Both the position numbers and the translations under genes were made by a program. Of a stretch of DNA of 7,196 bases, positions 6,118 to 7,196 are shown one piece after another (within the stretch, counting starts at the first letter, position 1; every line of letters starts with the position of its first letter). The stretch lies in contig DATCIR010000236.1 in the NCBI GenBank assembly GCA_036507695.1, positions 1 through 7,196 on the forward strand, given 5' to 3'. This stretch comes from JAKEGK01 sp036507695. Lineage in GTDB: Bacteria > Pseudomonadota > Gammaproteobacteria > SZUA-152. The notes under the pieces were generated by a model, which worked only from the letters and a program-made list of their open reading frames with translations, was not told where the DNA came from and did no database searches.

Positions 6118-6960
6118 ATGACGGATGATGCCGCTCAACAACACAAGCAACGGGTTACCGGTGTCTTCGATACCATTGCGCCGGGTTACGACCATGCCGC
6201 GTTGCGGTTTTTTATATTTGCCGCTGATCGCGTCGTTAAAACATTAAAGCCGCAACCAGGGCAAAAAATCCTGGATGTCGCCACCGGCACGGGCGCGGTG
6301 GCGATCGCCTGCGCCCAGGCGGTCAAGCCGGATGGACGCGTCATGGCGATTGATTTATCCCAGGCGATGCTGGATAAGGCCTTGCAAAACGCCAAGCGCA
6401 TGGGGCTGGCAAACATCGATCAGTTTCAGATGGATGCGGATAGCTTGGAATTCCGCAAGCACTATTTTGATCACTGTCTCTGCTCGTTCGGCTTGTTTTT
6501 TTTGCCGGATATGGCCAAAGCCCTGCAAGAATGGGTAAGAGTCACCAAGCCCGGCGGTAAAGTCATGTTCACCAGTTTTTCCAAGTCCGCGTTTACTCCC
6601 ATGTCAAACCTGTTTATCGAACAACTGGAAGCGCGGGGCGTGGAATTGAGTAATCCGCCCTTTGCGACCCTGCGCTTGGCTGATCCCGATGTATGTCTGG
6701 AATTGCTGCGCGGCGCCGGTCTTGACTCCTTGAACGTGGAAACCGTGCAAGTGGGCTATCATTTGCAAAGCATTGACGACTGGTGGGCGGTGGTCTGGAA
6801 CAGCGGCATGCGCGGCTTGGTGCTGCGCCTTGACGAGCAGGGGCAGGCCGAATTCAAGCAGCAGCACCTGGCGGGCATTCAACCGCTGTTCGGTGAGAAA
6901 GGTTTGTGGATGGATGTCGAAGTGCTGATTTCGCAGGGCGTTGTGCCCGGCGGGCGGTAG
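6118..6960 (+). CDS. class I SAM-dependent methyltransferase, UbiE-like
   Basis: A 280-residue soluble enzyme predicted to transfer a methyl group from S-adenosylmethionine. The N terminus FDTIAPGYDHAALRFF resembles the opening of UbiE/MenG enzymes. Motif I is ILDVATGTGAVAIA (51-64), the ribose-binding acidic residue is D79 in VMAIDLSQAML, the adenine-contacting loop is QMDADSL (104-110), and post-motif VTKPGGKVMF (142-151) follows. The C-terminal 100 residues, with SIDDWWAVVWNSGMRG and a GLWMDVEVLIS end, are a cap seen in assorted small-molecule methyltransferases rather than in UbiE itself (about 250 residues). A quinone substrate is therefore not assumed. The gene starts 45 bases after the permease with no terminator between and only a poorly spaced AAAGAG (6098-6103) upstream. 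It is probably the last gene of the operon. Confidence 0.85.
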   Translation: MTDDAAQQHKQRVTGVFDTIAPGYDHAALRFFIFAADRVVKTLKPQPGQKILDVATGTGAVAIACAQAVKPDGRVMAIDLSQAMLDKALQNAKRMGLANIDQFQMDADSLEFRKHYFDHCLCSFGLFFLPDMAKALQEWVRVTKPGGKVMFTSFSKSAFTPMSNLFIEQLEARGVELSNPPFATLRLADPDVCLELLRGAGLDSLNVETVQVGYHLQSIDDWWAVVWNSGMRGLVLRLDEQGQAEFKQQHLAGIQPLFGEKGLWMDVEVLISQGVVPGGR

Positions 6961-7007
6961 TGCGGCTCGGATTGATAGTTTGTGTTAGAACGTGCATGTA
7001 ATTGCGG

Positions 7008-7036
7008 TGGACGGGTCCGATAGCGCTGAATAGAAT
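7008..7036 (+). promoter_or_regulatory. candidate sigma70 promoter pointing out of the window
   Basis: TGGACG (7008-7013, four of six matches) is exactly 17 bases from TAGAAT (7031-7036, five of six). It lies just after the methyltransferase gene. Transcription would begin near 7043, through the tandem repeat, toward sequence beyond the right edge. No plus-strand gene is visible before the edge. Confidence 0.4.
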
Positions 7037-7044
7037 ACCTGACT

Positions 7045-7081
7045 CTGGTTTCTTGACACTGGTTTCTTGCCCCTGGTTTTT
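7045..7081 (+). repeat. short tandem repeat, 14-base unit, two and a half copies
   Basis: CTGGTTTCTTGACA (7045-7058) is followed directly by CTGGTTTCTTGCCC (7059-7072) and a partial third copy, CTGGTTTTT (7073-7081). The first two units share 12 of 14 bases, identical over the first 11. The block is non-coding and begins about two bases after the start site predicted from the neighbouring promoter. Confidence 0.85.
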
Positions 7082-7147
7082 AAAAGCGGTGATAAGGAAA
7101 TAATCGGTGGAAAATCCTATTTGCATTACTTGATCACTGCTGACAGG

Positions 7148-7196
7148 TTAACATTCCTTGTCGCCTTCAAGGAGGGTGTCGTAAAAGTTTTTTTTC
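7148..7196 (-). CDS. possible last codons of a minus-strand gene entering from the right
   Basis: Reading from the right edge, the minus strand is open to a TAA at 7148-7150 and translates as KKNFYDTLLEGDKEC, a plausible protein C terminus. Only 15 codons are visible, too few to establish a gene, and the poly-T run at 7189-7195 would encode its lysines. If real, this gene converges on the methyltransferase operon. Confidence 0.2.
   Translation of the reverse strand, partial: KKNFYDTLLEGDKEC

Noticed and set aside
6854..7126. 90-codon minus-strand open frame
   Set aside because: It overlaps the methyltransferase 3' end, has no ribosome site, and its translation shows no domain or protein-like motif.
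7169..7178. AAGGAGG followed by GTG near the right edge
   Set aside because: The GTG overlaps the Shine-Dalgarno sequence and is followed within two codons by TAA; no other start lies at a usable distance in the window.
7157..7195. Possible terminator: CCTTG/CAAGG stem before a run of eight Ts
   Set aside because: The stem is only five base pairs and the T-run begins some 15 bases after it, too far for an intrinsic terminator.

Overview
This 7.2 kb window looks like chromosomal DNA from a gammaproteobacterium. The main reason is the yadG/yadH-type ABC exporter pair, whose permease closely resembles E. coli YadH as I remember it. The other genes (DinB polymerase, glyoxalase II-like hydrolase, UbiE-like methyltransferase, TIGR04283-type glycosyltransferase) fit an environmental proteobacterium of moderate G+C content. 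The genus cannot be fixed from the sequence alone.

Layout. (1) Positions 1-946, plus strand: the 3' part of an unrecognised gene, followed by a PIN-domain protein whose TTG start overlaps the preceding stop. This has the form of a two-gene, toxin-antitoxin-like or RNase module. (2) Positions 947-1123: a convergent intergenic gap with a possible promoter and a strong G+C-rich imperfect hairpin, either a small RNA or a dispersed repeat. (3) Positions 1124-3342, minus strand: a family 2 glycosyltransferase of the rSAM/selenodomain-associated type, then dinB (DNA polymerase IV), joined by an ATGA stop/start overlap. A TATAAT box lies exactly six bases before the likely glycosyltransferase ATG, suggesting a leaderless message. 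(4) Positions 3343-3642: a divergent intergenic region with candidate promoters, a hairpin and a protein-like open frame that has no start codon. (5) Positions 3643-6960, plus strand: a probable operon of a metallo-beta-lactamase-fold hydrolase, an ABC ATPase (YadG-like), an ABC-2 permease (YadH-like) and a class I SAM methyltransferase. (6) Positions 6961-7196: non-coding DNA with a good promoter-like pair, a short tandem repeat and perhaps the last codons of a minus-strand gene entering from the right.

How the genes may work together: the ATPase and permease clearly form one exporter. The hydrolase and methyltransferase share its direction with short gaps and could belong to the same transcription unit, but nothing in the sequence gives the exported substrate. 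The glycosyltransferase and dinB are translationally coupled although their known functions are unrelated. No complete mobile element, CRISPR array, rRNA or tRNA gene was seen. The least explained parts are the PIN module with its unidentified partner, the structured element at 1017-1082 and the open-frame remnant at 3381-3527.
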